Source of the DNA: Rhynchopus sp. YZ270_cl-10
Taxonomy: Eukaryota > Euglenozoa > Diplonemea > Diplonemida > Diplonemidae
DNA: 64,000 nt
Reading direction: 5' to 3'
Assembly (NCBI GenBank): GCA_964035575.1
Contig: OZ037887.1
Location: forward strand, 1,302,001-1,366,000
In this document: piece by piece, positions 51,836 to 63,234 of the stretch
Position numbering within the stretch: position 1 is the stretch's first letter
Layout of the letters: each line of letters begins with the position of its first letter
Made by a program: the position numbers and the translations under genes
Notes under the pieces: generated by a model
What the model was told of the DNA's origin: nothing
Databases searched by the model: none
Seen by the model: only the letters and a program-made list of their open reading frames with translations

Positions 51836-52127
51836 TCTTATCGCAGAGAATGTGCAAATTACTTCTTCCTGCGCAAAAATATGGGTTCCCCTTTTTTTAA
51901 TGCACATGCAGATTGGTTTTAATTTTTGTCAAAATTTTCAAGATCATTTTTTAATTATTTTTTTTTGAAAACTTAGTTGTGAGACTTTTTTATTTTCCTT
52001 CTTGAAAACTCAAAACTTTCTCCCACCCACCATTTTATATTTTCTACAATACAATTTCTAGCAATTTATCACAACTATTCAAAACTAACATAACAGTGGT
52101 CTGGGTACTTTACTTTTTGCAAAAAAA
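51836..52127. other. AT-rich noncoding spacer within the unit
   Basis: T-rich DNA between the first gene and the zinc-finger frames. It may hold the promoter of the latter; no specific site was recognised. Confidence 0.4.
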
Positions 52128-52403
52128 ATGAAAAGACAACGAAGCGAGGAAAGATCTGATGATGGACACACTAATAAGAAGGCTAATACAAAGACAACAT
52201 AAGCTGAAGAGGGAAACACTTCCCCAAAACGAAAGAGAGATGATGAGGGATTTATGTGCGACCATTGTGGCTCATACTTTACACATGAAAAACAGAGCAA
52301 GAATCACAAACAGACAAAGAAGTGCAAAGAAACTTGCCCAAAGTTCCGAGTGAGGTTTCCGTCTAAGAATGCTAGATACAAACACCAAAAGACCTGTGCA
52401 TAA
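52128..52403 (+). pseudogene. degenerate zinc-finger paralogue
   Basis: 92 codons that mirror the start of the next gene: MKRQRSEERSDDGHTNKK here against MKRQRSESGSADGRADKK, then CDHCGSYFTHEKQSKNH against CENCGAIFALEKQLKTH. A TAA at 52200 interrupts the frame, so it is a broken duplicate of the first two fingers, or a short regulatory peptide. All three copies of the unit share it. Confidence 0.65.
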
Positions 52404-52487
52404 ATTAATATTTCTATTCACATTGTTTCCCCGATTCCTTCTTTCTTCACATACATTAGCATAGGAACACATAGACACATAAATAAT

Positions 52488-54221
52488 ATGAAAAGGCAAC
52501 GTAGTGAGAGTGGGTCTGCGGATGGGCGTGCTGACAAAAAGCCTAAGACAACAAAAGAAGCAACACAGGAGGCAGAAGAAGATGATACAGAAGCTTTTCA
52601 AAAACAGACTGGAGAGGATGATGAAGAAAAGGAAAAAACAGAAGAACATGAGCGCAATGAACCTACAACAGTAGAAGGCAGTACAAAACGGAAGAGGGGA
52701 GATGATGAACCAAGAAGTGCGCAGGAGCAGAAACCCTTCAGCTGCGAAAACTGTGGTGCCATCTTTGCATTAGAGAAACAGCTAAAAACGCACAAAAAAA
52801 ACTCAAAAAAATGCAAAAAAACGTGTCCAAAGTGCAGAATTACGCTTTCCAATGCCACTGAGAAGTTCCACCATCAGAAGAACTGTACAGGTGGGTTTCA
52901 AGAAGAATCTTCTACTCCTTCTCCTCAGGAAACACCTTCTACTCCTGGTATACCACCCCCAAAGAAGCAAAAACTGTCAGACTATCAGACTTCAGACGGC
53001 CGCTTCAAATGTCCTCAGTGCGATCGCACATACAAAGGCCTCAACAAACTGACGGAGCATATGAAAAAATGTGAGCCTGCCTGTACTCTCTGTAGGCGCA
53101 GTTTTTCATCACCTCTGCAGGCACAGAAGGAAAATCATGCATGTTTAGGAAAGCTCTGCTGTCGGCACTGTGGGGAAGAAGAATTAGCTGACGTAAATAG
53201 CATGAACTCACATGAAGCGACCTGTGAAAGAACATGTCCGTACTGCTATGCACAATTCTCAGAGGTGGGTCTTCTATCAATGCACATCACACAACACTGC
53301 CTGAGGTTCAAAGTTATGAATAGCAAAATGAACTATAAGTCGTACATTTTGCTTGGAGATGATGAGACCCCATTGCAAAAAGAGGATTTGAATGCTACTA
53401 CACCTGCACTGTCTGCTATTGCTGCAGCATTGTGTTTGGCAGCAATAGATCTTCCACAGCGGTTTGACATGGACGATACATCACAACCATACTTTTCCTG
53501 GCTGTTACACACATCTGAAGTGTTCCGCATTGCTGGGAAGAAAACGTCTTCAAGGCCATACTATGCCACACAGGATAATCTATTAAGGTTCCAAACGATA
53601 CTGCTGTGGTTAAAAATAAATGTTCCGTTGCTCAAGGACAACAAACCAAAATCTCACACGTTCAACGACTGTTTCATCGATGTCATGAGAAAAAAATGGG
53701 CTCTCAGAAAGCATAAATCACTTCTAACACAAAGACAGGCAACTTGGTCAAAACTTGATGAGCTAGAGGAGGTCAGGGCCAAGATTCTTCTGCTTGAGCA
53801 TGATGCCAGTTTTGTTGCGCTGAGAAAAGTGGACCCAATATCGAAAATGATGTTTGACCCAGCTTCTGTAGAGGAAGCGAAGTCTATTTGGACTGCTAGG
53901 CAAATAAGAAACCACAGGGAGCTCATGACCAAAGATCAAAACCTCACGGAGGAGCTTACGGAGGAAGGTGCTGTTGATGAGTTCAATGTGCAGTTAGAAG
54001 TAGACGAAATTTCTATTAGTCTGTTTCAGGAAGCACAGTTCCAGATGGAAAGACTGAGCAGTCTCGTTGAAGAAGAAAAAGCCAATCTAAACAAAAAGCT
54101 GCAGAGAAAGGGCTTCAAAAAAATTGTACTTTTATACCACACCTATTACACAACAGGAACTTTGACAGCCTTATCCTGCGTGTCACCTGTCAGGCCGATG
54201 ACAGTTATGCTCAGGAGGTAG
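52488..54221 (+). CDS. unit protein B: six C2HC-type zinc fingers plus unknown C-terminal domain
   Basis: 577 codons. The first 80 residues are acidic and basic low-complexity with a KRKR-type nuclear signal. Six fingers at about 86-270 all follow C-x2-C-x(n)-H-x(n)-C with a final Cys in place of His (CENC to KKC, CPKC to KNC, CPQC to KKC, CTLC to HAC, CRHC to ATC, CPYC to QHC). Residues 280-577 are an unrecognised, mostly helical domain containing SPYFSWLLHTSEV-like and DELEEVRAKILLLEHD stretches. Predicted nuclear DNA- or RNA-binding protein. The last 30 residues may not be the natural end: a GT-AG pair (54126-54193) would link to the frame at 54233. Confidence 0.75.
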   Translation: MKRQRSESGSADGRADKKPKTTKEATQEAEEDDTEAFQKQTGEDDEEKEKTEEHERNEPTTVEGSTKRKRGDDEPRSAQEQKPFSCENCGAIFALEKQLKTHKKNSKKCKKTCPKCRITLSNATEKFHHQKNCTGGFQEESSTPSPQETPSTPGIPPPKKQKLSDYQTSDGRFKCPQCDRTYKGLNKLTEHMKKCEPACTLCRRSFSSPLQAQKENHACLGKLCCRHCGEEELADVNSMNSHEATCERTCPYCYAQFSEVGLLSMHITQHCLRFKVMNSKMNYKSYILLGDDETPLQKEDLNATTPALSAIAAALCLAAIDLPQRFDMDDTSQPYFSWLLHTSEVFRIAGKKTSSRPYYATQDNLLRFQTILLWLKINVPLLKDNKPKSHTFNDCFIDVMRKKWALRKHKSLLTQRQATWSKLDELEEVRAKILLLEHDASFVALRKVDPISKMMFDPASVEEAKSIWTARQIRNHRELMTKDQNLTEELTEEGAVDEFNVQLEVDEISISLFQEAQFQMERLSSLVEEEKANLNKKLQRKGFKKIVLLYHTYYTTGTLTALSCVSPVRPMTVMLRR

Positions 54222-54232
54222 AAGTAGCACTC

Positions 54233-54520
54233 ATGTCTCTTATGCTTAAGTCTCTCATCACAGTAGTCACTTCTAGGATCTATGAGACAGAGGGGTATTC
54301 TTGCTTTCACTTTTTGCCAAAGGGGCAATCTCCTGAAGATGTTCTTATGCAAATACCATCAGAAAAGAGACTGCTGATAGTGCAAACTTATGTTCCTGCC
54401 CACTTCAACATTGGTACAGGAACTCCAGACAATGTACTGAAAGCACATAAAAAAGCTCTAATTTACCCCACATTTCCAGACACTCACCTTTCTGACTTTC
54501 AACCGGGTGATCTTGACTAA
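54233..54520 (+). CDS. unit protein C, or last exon of protein B
   Basis: 95 codons (SLITVVTSRIYETEGYSCFH, GTGTPDNVLKAHKKALIYP), protein-like in composition. It overlaps the end of protein B in reading direction and begins upstream of its first Met in open frame, so it may be the downstream exon of B. Unrecognised family. It ends at a TAA directly before the AT-rich region. Confidence 0.5.
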   Translation: MSLMLKSLITVVTSRIYETEGYSCFHFLPKGQSPEDVLMQIPSEKRLLIVQTYVPAHFNIGTGTPDNVLKAHKKALIYPTFPDTHLSDFQPGDLD

Positions 54521-56462
54521 AAAAAGACTTTTATTTTGTTTCTTTTATTTTTATTTTCTTCCCAGCCGGAGAGAATCTCAGATTCAATCTCTTGTGATGA
54601 AGAAATATTTGTTTGAACATGTTCATTGGATTGAAATAAATATGAGTAAAAAAACTGGGTAAGCTTAGCCCCTCTAAAAAAAGAATTTTGTTTTTGTTTC
54701 TGTTTCATTGTTTTTTACAGCAGATCTCTTGTAATGGATAAATCAAACTGTTTTTGTGGAGTTCGTTAAGTTTTTAAAAAAATCAATTGGTTACTTCACT
54801 GTGACACGTATGTTTGGAAATTGTAGCAGTTTTTATTTTTCAGAGATTTTTTGACCGATCAGCAGTTTTTGTTGTTTTTTTCTTCCCAGCCGGAGAGAAT
54901 CTCTTGTGATGAAGAAAATTTTTTTGTCTTGGATTAAAAAAAATATGGAAATAGGTTAAACATAGGTTAAACAAAAGAAAGACTACACCTTGAAGAAGGC
55001 GCTCACTTTGGCGGGTGAGAGTATTGTCATGCCACAAAAATAAAGATCAAAAAAGGAATTAGATTCATAAAAAAAGAAAAAAAGGGAAAAAAAGCAAAAA
55101 AAATAAACACACAAAAAAACAGATCCACCTAGTTTTCCAGTTATAAATTACTTACCCATCAACCAACTGCCCCTACAGGAAAACACTAAAAATCATGTAA
55201 AAACTGATACATGCATTTTAGGTCAAAAATACTCATTTCTCAGCGCAAATTGACCCCATCACAGCACACACAGACTCCGGAGAGCCAAAATCAAAAATTT
55301 TTTTTTCGATTTTTCGCAGGCAAAAATTGCTGGGAAAAATTTTTTGGTCAAAATCCTGGTTTTTGGGGTCTCATACATGTGTATGACCAAATTTAGGGTG
55401 GTCAAATGTGATATCTGACCCCCATGTCCAGGTTATGGAAATGTCCTATGAAGCCATTGCCGAAGGAATTTTGCACTTTTGAGCATCAGAAATTAGGTAC
55501 TGACCAAAAAACCCACACAAAACCCAAAAAACACCAAAAATCATGTAAAAACTGATACATGCGTTTTAGGTCAAAAATACTCATTTCTCAGCGCAAATTG
55601 ACCCCACCACAGCGCGCACAGACTCCTGAGAGCCAAAATCAAAAATTTTTTTTTTCGATTTTTTGTAGGCAAAAATTGCTGGGAAAAATATTTTGCTCAA
55701 AATCCTGGTTTTTGGGGTCTCATACATGTGTATGACCAAATTTCAGGTGGTCAAAAGTGGAGTCTGACCCCCATGTCCAGGTTATGGAAATGTCCTATGA
55801 AGCCATTGGCGAAGGAATTTTGTACTTTTGAGCATTAGAAATTAGGTACTGGAAATTTTTTCCACACAAATTTGACCTGGTACTCAAGGTCAATTTGACC
55901 TTGGGTTTTCTCTCAGGGTCTTGTGACCAATTTTCAACATGTTAAAAATGGAATCTGACCCCCATGTCCAGGTCATAAAAACGCCCAATGAGTCCATTAA
56001 AGCCACTGATTTGACCTTTTGAGTAGTTGTTGTTAAATGTGGCCCAATTTTCCCAGCCAAAAAATGACCCCAAAAATCACGAAAAAAAATATTTTCAAGC
56101 CGATACTCTTACACACCTAATTTTGGCCTAAAATGTCAAATGTGGGCCTCCAGGGTCGCAATTGCCTCATTTTATGAGGATACTGGCCATATTTCTTGGT
56201 TATCTCGTTTTTTGAAAATTTTATAACATATACACCCAGCACCTCAGAAACACAAAATATCGCAATTTTACTCACAAAAATAGCCGTGAAATGCCACACC
56301 CATTTTAGATAATGCCAGCTACTTTGAATTTCCAATCCCAGTACACCACGTCGTTTCTGGGCCCCAGTCTACCGGAGAATCACCTCAGATATATTGGGAC
56401 CACGTAAACCGGCGATCTGGCCGTGCTGACCGTTTACTACCCCTCATTTCCGTAATAACTAG
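54521..56462. repeat. AT-rich noncoding part of the unit with internal repeats
   Basis: No gene. CTTCCCAGCCGGAGAGAATC occurs at about 54559 and 54885. A block of about 346 bp starting near 55184 is repeated at about 55530 with roughly 90 percent identity by eye, and a partial third copy follows to about 56010 (shared phrase TCTGACCCCCATGTCCAGG at three places). Candidate for replication, transposition or structural functions. Confidence 0.7.
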
Positions 56463-56673
56463 ACAAGAAGAAAGCTCGCTAAAATGTAGGAGGCTGGTGT
56501 GGTTGTGAGCAGATTTTATTTTTGATTGTCAGAAGGTTTTGCATTTTTACAAATGTGAAAGCCGAAAAAATTGAATAGAAAAATGAATTGAACTTGGCTG
56601 ACCCCTCATTTTTCTTTTCATAGCATTTTTGTACTCACACACCAAAAACAGGTGAACTAATTCTCATAAAACT

Positions 56674-56859
56674 ATGAACACCATGAAGAGTAAGCGGAAG
56701 CCAGTGCCCTTTGTGCAGAAGAAAGATGCACCAAGCATGTTGGCGGTGTTCAATGTGCAGGATCAAGCTCCTCATGAGAATGAGGAATTGCCACCAATTC
56801 CAGTGTGCTCCCAGAAGAAGGAGACAGTACTAACGAAGGTACAGGAAGCAAGGCGTTAA
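56674..56859 (+). CDS. unit protein A first part, copy 2
   Basis: Same translation as the frame at 51237. Confidence 0.5.
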   Translation: MNTMKSKRKPVPFVQKKDAPSMLAVFNVQDQAPHENEELPPIPVCSQKKETVLTKVQEARR

Positions 56860-56860
56860 A

Positions 56861-57272
56861 ACAGAGGAGCAAACTCAGAAGGACTCTGTGCTTCCGTCAG
56901 AACAGGCCGCAGCATTGGAAATTCCTGTTTCTGCAGAAAGCTTTTCCTCAGTGACTGAAGAGCTGAAAGAGGTGAAACAGACTGTCTCAGATCTCAAGAA
57001 ACAGCTGAACGAAGTGTTCCTTCTGTGTCAGGACATGAAAAAGGTATGTATCAACTTTTCAAGTATCACTTTCAACAACTCAAACTCAACAGGAGCTAGA
57101 CATAAAGAGAAAGCGCGAAGCCGCAGAAGACGAAAAAATAGCAAAGACGTGTTATGCTCACGAATGCTCTAGTACTTGGAGGGGAAGGGAATTTCAACAC
57201 AAAGGTGCTCTTTTCCAGCACAATAAAGCACATCATTAGAGAATAATTTATTTTTTTTCGTTTGGGGGTATT
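56861..57272 (+). CDS. unit protein A coiled-coil part, copy 2
   Basis: Same as 51424-51835; the intron candidate is at 57044-57092. Confidence 0.5.
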
Positions 57273-57564
57273 TCTTATCGCAGAGAATGTGCAAATTACT
57301 TCTTCCTGCGCAAAAATATGGGTTCCCCTTTTTTTAATGCACATGCAGATTGGTTTTAATTTTTGTCAAAATTTTCAAGATCATTTTTTAATTATTTTTT
57401 TTTGAAAACTTAGTTGTGAGACTTTTTTATTTTCCTTCTTGAAAACTCAAAACTTTCTCCCACCCACCATTTTATATTTTCTACAATACAATTTCTAGCA
57501 ATTTATCACAACTATTCAAAACTAACATAACAGTGGTCTGGGTACTTTACTTTTTGCAAAAAAA

Positions 57565-57840
57565 ATGAAAAGACAACGAAGCGAGGAAAGATCTGATGAT
57601 GGACACACTAATAAGAAGGCTAATACAAAGACAACATAAGCTGAAGAGGGAAACACTTCCCCAAAACGAAAGAGAGATGATGAGGGATTTATGTGCGACC
57701 ATTGTGGCTCATACTTTACACATGAAAAACAGAGCAAGAATCACAAACAGACAAAGAAGTGCAAAGAAACTTGCCCAAAGTTCCGAGTGAGGTTTCCGTC
57801 TAAGAATGCTAGATACAAACACCAAAAGACCTGTGCATAA
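57565..57840 (+). pseudogene. degenerate zinc-finger paralogue, copy 2
   Basis: Same as 52128-52403, with the same internal TAA. Confidence 0.65.
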
Positions 57841-57924
57841 ATTAATATTTCTATTCACATTGTTTCCCCGATTCCTTCTTTCTTCACATACATTAGCATA
57901 GGAACACATAGACACATAAATAAT

Positions 57925-59658
57925 ATGAAAAGGCAACGTAGTGAGAGTGGGTCTGCGGATGGGCGTGCTGACAAAAAGCCTAAGACAACAAAAGAAGCAA
58001 CACAGGAGGCAGAAGAAGATGATACAGAAGCTTTTCAAAAACAGACTGGAGAGGATGATGAAGAAAAGGAAAAAACAGAAGAACATGAGCGCAATGAACC
58101 TACAACAGTAGAAGGCAGTACAAAACGGAAGAGGGGAGATGATGAACCAAGAAGTGCGCAGGAGCAGAAACCCTTCAGCTGCGAAAACTGTGGTGCCATC
58201 TTTGCATTAGAGAAACAGCTAAAAACGCACAAAAAAAACTCAAAAAAATGCAAAAAAACGTGTCCAAAGTGCAGAATTACGCTTTCCAATGCCACTGAGA
58301 AGTTCCACCATCAGAAGAACTGTACAGGTGGGTTTCAAGAAGAATCTTCTACTCCTTCTCCTCAGGAAACACCTTCTACTCCTGGTATACCACCCCCAAA
58401 GAAGCAAAAACTGTCAGACTATCAGACTTCAGACGGCCGCTTCAAATGTCCTCAGTGCGATCGCACATACAAAGGCCTCAACAAACTGACGGAGCATATG
58501 AAAAAATGTGAGCCTGCCTGTACTCTCTGTAGGCGCAGTTTTTCATCACCTCTGCAGGCACAGAAGGAAAATCATGCATGTTTAGGAAAGCTCTGCTGTC
58601 GGCACTGTGGGGAAGAAGAATTAGCTGACGTAAATAGCATGAACTCACATGAAGCGACCTGTGAAAGAACATGTCCGTACTGCTATGCACAATGCTCAGA
58701 GGTGGGTCTTCTATCAATGCACATCACACAACACTGCCTGAGGTTCAAAGTTATGAATAGCAAAATGAACTATAAGTCGTACATTTTGCTTGGAGATGAT
58801 GAGACCCCATTGCAAAAAGAGGATTTGAATGCTACTACACCTGCACTGTCTGCTATTGCTGCAGCATTGTGTTTGGCAGCAATAGATCTTCCACAGCGGT
58901 TTGACATGGACGATACATCACAACCATACTTTTCCTGGCTGTTACACACATCTGAAGTGTTCCGCATTGCTGGGAAGAAAACGTCTTCAAGGCCATACTA
59001 TGCCACACAGGATAATCTATTAAGGTTCCAAACGATACTGCTGTGGTTAAAAATAAATGTTCCGTTGCTCAAGGACAACAAACCAAAATCTCACACGTTC
59101 AACGACTGTTTCATCGATGTCATGAGAAAAAAATGGGCTCTCAGAAAGCATAAATCACTTCTAACACAAAGACAGGCAACTTGGTCAAAACTTGATGAGC
59201 TAGAGGAGGTCAGGGCCAAGATTCTTCTGCTTGAGCATGATGCCAGTTTTGTTGCGCTGAGAAAAGTGGACCCAATATCGAAAATGATGTTTGACCCAGC
59301 TTCTGTAGAGGAAGCGAAGTCTATTTGGACTGCTAGGCAAATAAGAAACCACAGGGAGCTCATGACCAAAGATCAAAACCTCACGGAGGAGCTTACGGAG
59401 GAAGGTGCTGTTGATGAGTTCAATGTGCAGTTAGAAGTAGACGAAATTTCTATTAGTCTGTTTCAGGAAGCACAGTTCCAGATGGAAAGACTGAGCAGTC
59501 TCGTTGAAGAAGAAAAAGCCAATCTAAACAAAAAGCTGCAGAGAAAGGGCTTCAAAAAAATTGTACTTTTATACCACACCTATTACACAACAGGAACTTT
59601 GACAGCCTTATCCTGCGTGTCACCTGTCAGGCCGATGACAGTTATGCTCAGGAGGTAG
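57925..59658 (+). CDS. unit protein B, copy 2
   Basis: Identical to the 52488 product except residue 257, which is Cys instead of Phe inside the sixth finger (YCYAQCSEVG). This position is a usual hydrophobic core residue of such fingers. Confidence 0.75.
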   Translation: MKRQRSESGSADGRADKKPKTTKEATQEAEEDDTEAFQKQTGEDDEEKEKTEEHERNEPTTVEGSTKRKRGDDEPRSAQEQKPFSCENCGAIFALEKQLKTHKKNSKKCKKTCPKCRITLSNATEKFHHQKNCTGGFQEESSTPSPQETPSTPGIPPPKKQKLSDYQTSDGRFKCPQCDRTYKGLNKLTEHMKKCEPACTLCRRSFSSPLQAQKENHACLGKLCCRHCGEEELADVNSMNSHEATCERTCPYCYAQCSEVGLLSMHITQHCLRFKVMNSKMNYKSYILLGDDETPLQKEDLNATTPALSAIAAALCLAAIDLPQRFDMDDTSQPYFSWLLHTSEVFRIAGKKTSSRPYYATQDNLLRFQTILLWLKINVPLLKDNKPKSHTFNDCFIDVMRKKWALRKHKSLLTQRQATWSKLDELEEVRAKILLLEHDASFVALRKVDPISKMMFDPASVEEAKSIWTARQIRNHRELMTKDQNLTEELTEEGAVDEFNVQLEVDEISISLFQEAQFQMERLSSLVEEEKANLNKKLQRKGFKKIVLLYHTYYTTGTLTALSCVSPVRPMTVMLRR

Positions 59659-59669
59659 AAGTAGCACTC

Positions 59670-59957
59670 ATGTCTCTTATGCTTAAGTCTCTCATCACAG
59701 TAGTCACTTCTAGGATCTATGAGACAGAGGGGTATTCTTGCTTTCACTTTTTGCCAAAGGGGCAATCTCCTGAAGATGTTCTTATGCAAATACCATCAGA
59801 AAAGAGACTGCTGATAGTGCAAACTTATGTTCCTGCCCACTTCAACATTGGTACAGGAACTCCAGACAATGTACTGAAAGCACATAAAAAAGCTCTAATT
59901 TACCCCACATTTCCAGACACTCACCTTTCTGACTTTCAACCGGGTGATCTTGACTAA
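59670..59957 (+). CDS. unit protein C, copy 2
   Basis: Same translation as 54233-54520. Confidence 0.5.
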   Translation: MSLMLKSLITVVTSRIYETEGYSCFHFLPKGQSPEDVLMQIPSEKRLLIVQTYVPAHFNIGTGTPDNVLKAHKKALIYPTFPDTHLSDFQPGDLD

Positions 59958-61900
59958 AAAAAGACTTTTATTTTGTTTCTTTTATTTTTATTTTCTTCCC
60001 AGCCGGAGAGAATCTCAGATTCAATCTCTTGTGATGAAGAAATATTTGTTTGAACATGTTCATTGGATTGAAATAAATATGAGTAAAAAAACTGGGTAAG
60101 CTTAGCCCCTCTAAAAAAAGAATTTTGTTTTTGTTTCTGTTTCATTGTTTTTTACAGCAGATCTCTTGTAATGGATAAATCAAACTGTTTTTGTGGAGTT
60201 CGTTAAGTTTTTAAAAAAATCAATTGGTTACTTCACTGTGACACGTATGTTTGGAAATTGTAGCAGTTTTTATTTTTCAGAGATTTTTTGACCGATCAGC
60301 AGTTTTTGTTGTTTTTTTCTTCCCAGCCGGAGAGAATCTCTTGTGATGAAGAAAATTTTTTTGTCTTGGATTAAAAAAAATATGGAAATAGGTTAAACAT
60401 AGGTTAAACAAAAGAAAGACTACACCTTGAAGAAGGCGCTCACTTTGGCGGGTGAGAGTATTGTCATGCCACAAAAATAAAGATCAAAAAAGGAATTAGA
60501 TTCATAAAAAAAGAAAAAAAGGGAAAAAAAGCAAAAAAAATAAACACACAAAAAAACAGATCCACCTAGTTTTCCAGTTATAAATTACTTACCCATCAAC
60601 CAACTGCCCCTACAGGAAAACACTAAAAATCATGTAAAAACTGATACATGCATTTTAGGTCAAAAATACTCATTTCTCAGCGCAAATTGACCCCATCACA
60701 GCACACACAGACTCCGGAGAGCCAAAATCAAAAATTTTTTTTTCGATTTTTCGCAGGCAAAAATTGCTGGGAAAAATTTTTTGGTCAAAATCCTGGTTTT
60801 TGGGGTCTCATACATGTGTATGACCAAATTTAGGGTGGTCAAATGTGATATCTGACCCCCATGTCCAGGTTATGGAAATGTCCTATGAAGCCATTGCCGA
60901 AGGAATTTTGCACTTTTGAGCATCAGAAATTAGGTACTGACCAAAAAACCCACACAAAACCCAAAAAACACCAAAAATCATGTAAAAACTGATACATGCG
61001 TTTTAGGTCAAAAATACTCATTTCTCAGCGCAAATTGACCCCACCACAGCGCGCACAGACTCCTGAGAGCCAAAATCAAAAATTTTTTTTTTCGATTTTT
61101 TGTAGGCAAAAATTGCTGGGAAAAATATTTTGCTCAAAATCCTGGTTTTTGGGGTCTCATACATGTGTATGACCAAATTTCAGGTGGTCAAAAGTGGAGT
61201 CTGACCCCCATGTCCAGGTTATGGAAATGTCCTATGAAGCCATTGGCGAAGGAATTTTGTACTTTTGAGCATTAGAAATTAGGTACTGGAAATTTTTTCC
61301 ACACAAATTTGACCTGGTACTCAAGGTCAATTTGACCTTGGGTTTTCTCTCAGGGTCTTGTGACCAATTTTCAACATGTTAAAAATGGAATCTGACCCCC
61401 ATGTCCAGGTCATAAAAACGCCCAATGAGTCCATTAAAGCCACTGATTTGACCTTTTGAGTAGTTGTTGTTAAATGTGGCCCAATTTTCCCAGCCAAAAA
61501 ATGACCCCAAAAATCACGAAAAAAAATATTTTCAAGCCGATACTCTTACACACCTAATTTTGGCCTAAAATGTCAAATGTGGGCCTCCAGGGTCGCAATT
61601 GCCTCATTTTATGAGGATACTGGCCATATTTCTTGGTTATCTCGTTTTTTGAAAATTTTATAACATATACACCCAGCACCTCAGAAACACAAAATATCGC
61701 AATTTTACTCACAAAAATAGCCGTGAAATGCCACACCCATTTTAGATAATGCCAGCTACTTTGAATTTCCAATCCCAGTACACCACGTCGTTTCTGGGCC
61801 CCAGTCTACCGGAGAATCACCTCAGATATATTGGGACCACGTAAACCGGCGATCTGGCCGTGCTGACCGTTTACTACCCCTCATTTCCGTAATAACTAGA

Positions 61901-62132
61901 AACCCCGCAAACCCGCAAACCCGCAAACCCGCAAACCCGCAAACCCGCAAACCCGCAAACCCGCAAACCCGCAAACCCGCAAACCCGCAAACCCGCAAAC
62001 CCGCAAACCCGCAAACCCGCAAACCCGCAAACCCGTAAACCCGCAAACCCGCAAACCCGCAAACCCGCAAACCCGCAAACCCGCAAACCCGCAAACCCGC
62101 AAACCCGCAAACCCGCAAACCCGCAAACCCGC
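61901..62132. repeat. (GCAAACCC)n satellite, second block
   Basis: About 28 copies with one GTAAACCC variant near 62034. It separates copy 2 from copy 3 of the unit. Open frames on both strands are artefacts of the 8-bp period. Confidence 0.95.
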
Positions 62133-62343
62133 ACAAGAAGAAAGCTCGCTAAAATGTAGGAGGCTGGTGTGGTTGTGAGCAGATTTTATTTTTGATTGTC
62201 AGAAGGTTTTGCATTTTTACAAATGTGAAAGCCGAAAAAATTGAATAGAAAAATGAATTGAACTTGGCTGACCCCTCATTTTTCTTTTCATAGCATTTTT
62301 GTACTCACACACCAAAAACAGGTGAACTAATTCTCATAAAACT

Positions 62344-62529
62344 ATGAACACCATGAAGAGTAAGCGGAAGCCAGTGCCCTTTGTGCAGAAGAAAGATGCA
62401 CCAAGCATGTTGGCGGTGTTCAATGTGCAGGATCAAGCTCCTCATGAGAATGAGGAATTGCCACCAATTCCAGTGTGCTCCCAGAAGAAGGAGACAGTAC
62501 TAACGAAGGTACAGGAAGCAAGGCGTTAA
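62344..62529 (+). CDS. unit protein A first part, copy 3
   Basis: Same translation as 51237-51422. Confidence 0.5.
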   Translation: MNTMKSKRKPVPFVQKKDAPSMLAVFNVQDQAPHENEELPPIPVCSQKKETVLTKVQEARR

Positions 62530-62530
62530 A

Positions 62531-62942
62531 ACAGAGGAGCAAACTCAGAAGGACTCTGTGCTTCCGTCAGAACAGGCCGCAGCATTGGAAATTCCTGTTT
62601 CTGCAGAAAGCTTTTCCTCAGTGACTGAAGAGCTGAAAGAGGTGAAACAGACTGTCTCAGATCTCAAGAAACAGCTGAACGAAGTGTTCCTTCTGTGTCA
62701 GGACATGAAAAAGGTATGTATCAACTTTTCAAGTATCACTTTCAACAACTCAAACTCAACAGGAGCTAGACATAAAGAGAAAGCGCGAAGCCGCAGAAGA
62801 CGAAAAAATAGCAAAGACGTGTTATGCTCACGAATGCTCTAGTACTTGGAGGGGAAGGGAATTTCAACACAAAGGTGCTCTTTTCCAGCACAATAAAGCA
62901 CATCATTAGAGAATAATTTATTTTTTTTCGTTTGGGGGTATT
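62531..62942 (+). CDS. unit protein A coiled-coil part, copy 3
   Basis: Same as 51424-51835; the intron candidate is at 62714-62762. Confidence 0.5.
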
Positions 62943-63234
62943 TCTTATCGCAGAGAATGTGCAAATTACTTCTTCCTGCGCAAAAATATGGGTTCCCCTT
63001 TTTTTAATGCACATGCAGATTGGTTTTAATTTTTGTCAAAATTTTCAAGATCATTTTTTAATTATTTTTTTTTGAAAACTTAGTTGTGAGACTTTTTTAT
63101 TTTCCTTCTTGAAAACTCAAAACTTTCTCCCACCCACCATTTTATATTTTCTACAATACAATTTCTAGCAATTTATCACAACTATTCAAAACTAACATAA
63201 CAGTGGTCTGGGTACTTTACTTTTTGCAAAAAAA

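Larger units (their letters stand above)
51026..56462 (+). repeat. 5437-bp tandem unit, copy 1
   Basis: Begins ACAAGAAGAAAGCTCGCT and ends CCGTAATAACTAG. The next copy follows head to tail with no spacer. Coding frames in copies 1 and 2 translate identically apart from one substitution (53257 T versus 58694 G). I see no inverted or long direct terminal repeats and no recognised transposase, integrase, polymerase or capsid. Confidence 0.9.
56463..61900 (+). repeat. 5437-bp tandem unit, copy 2
   Basis: Head-to-tail duplicate of copy 1, ending GTAATAACTAGA where the second satellite block begins. Confidence 0.9.

Noticed and set aside
61822-62136. Gly/Leu/Cys repeat proteins on the minus strand, and similar at 50781-51029
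   Set aside because: Product of the (GCAAACCC)n satellite.
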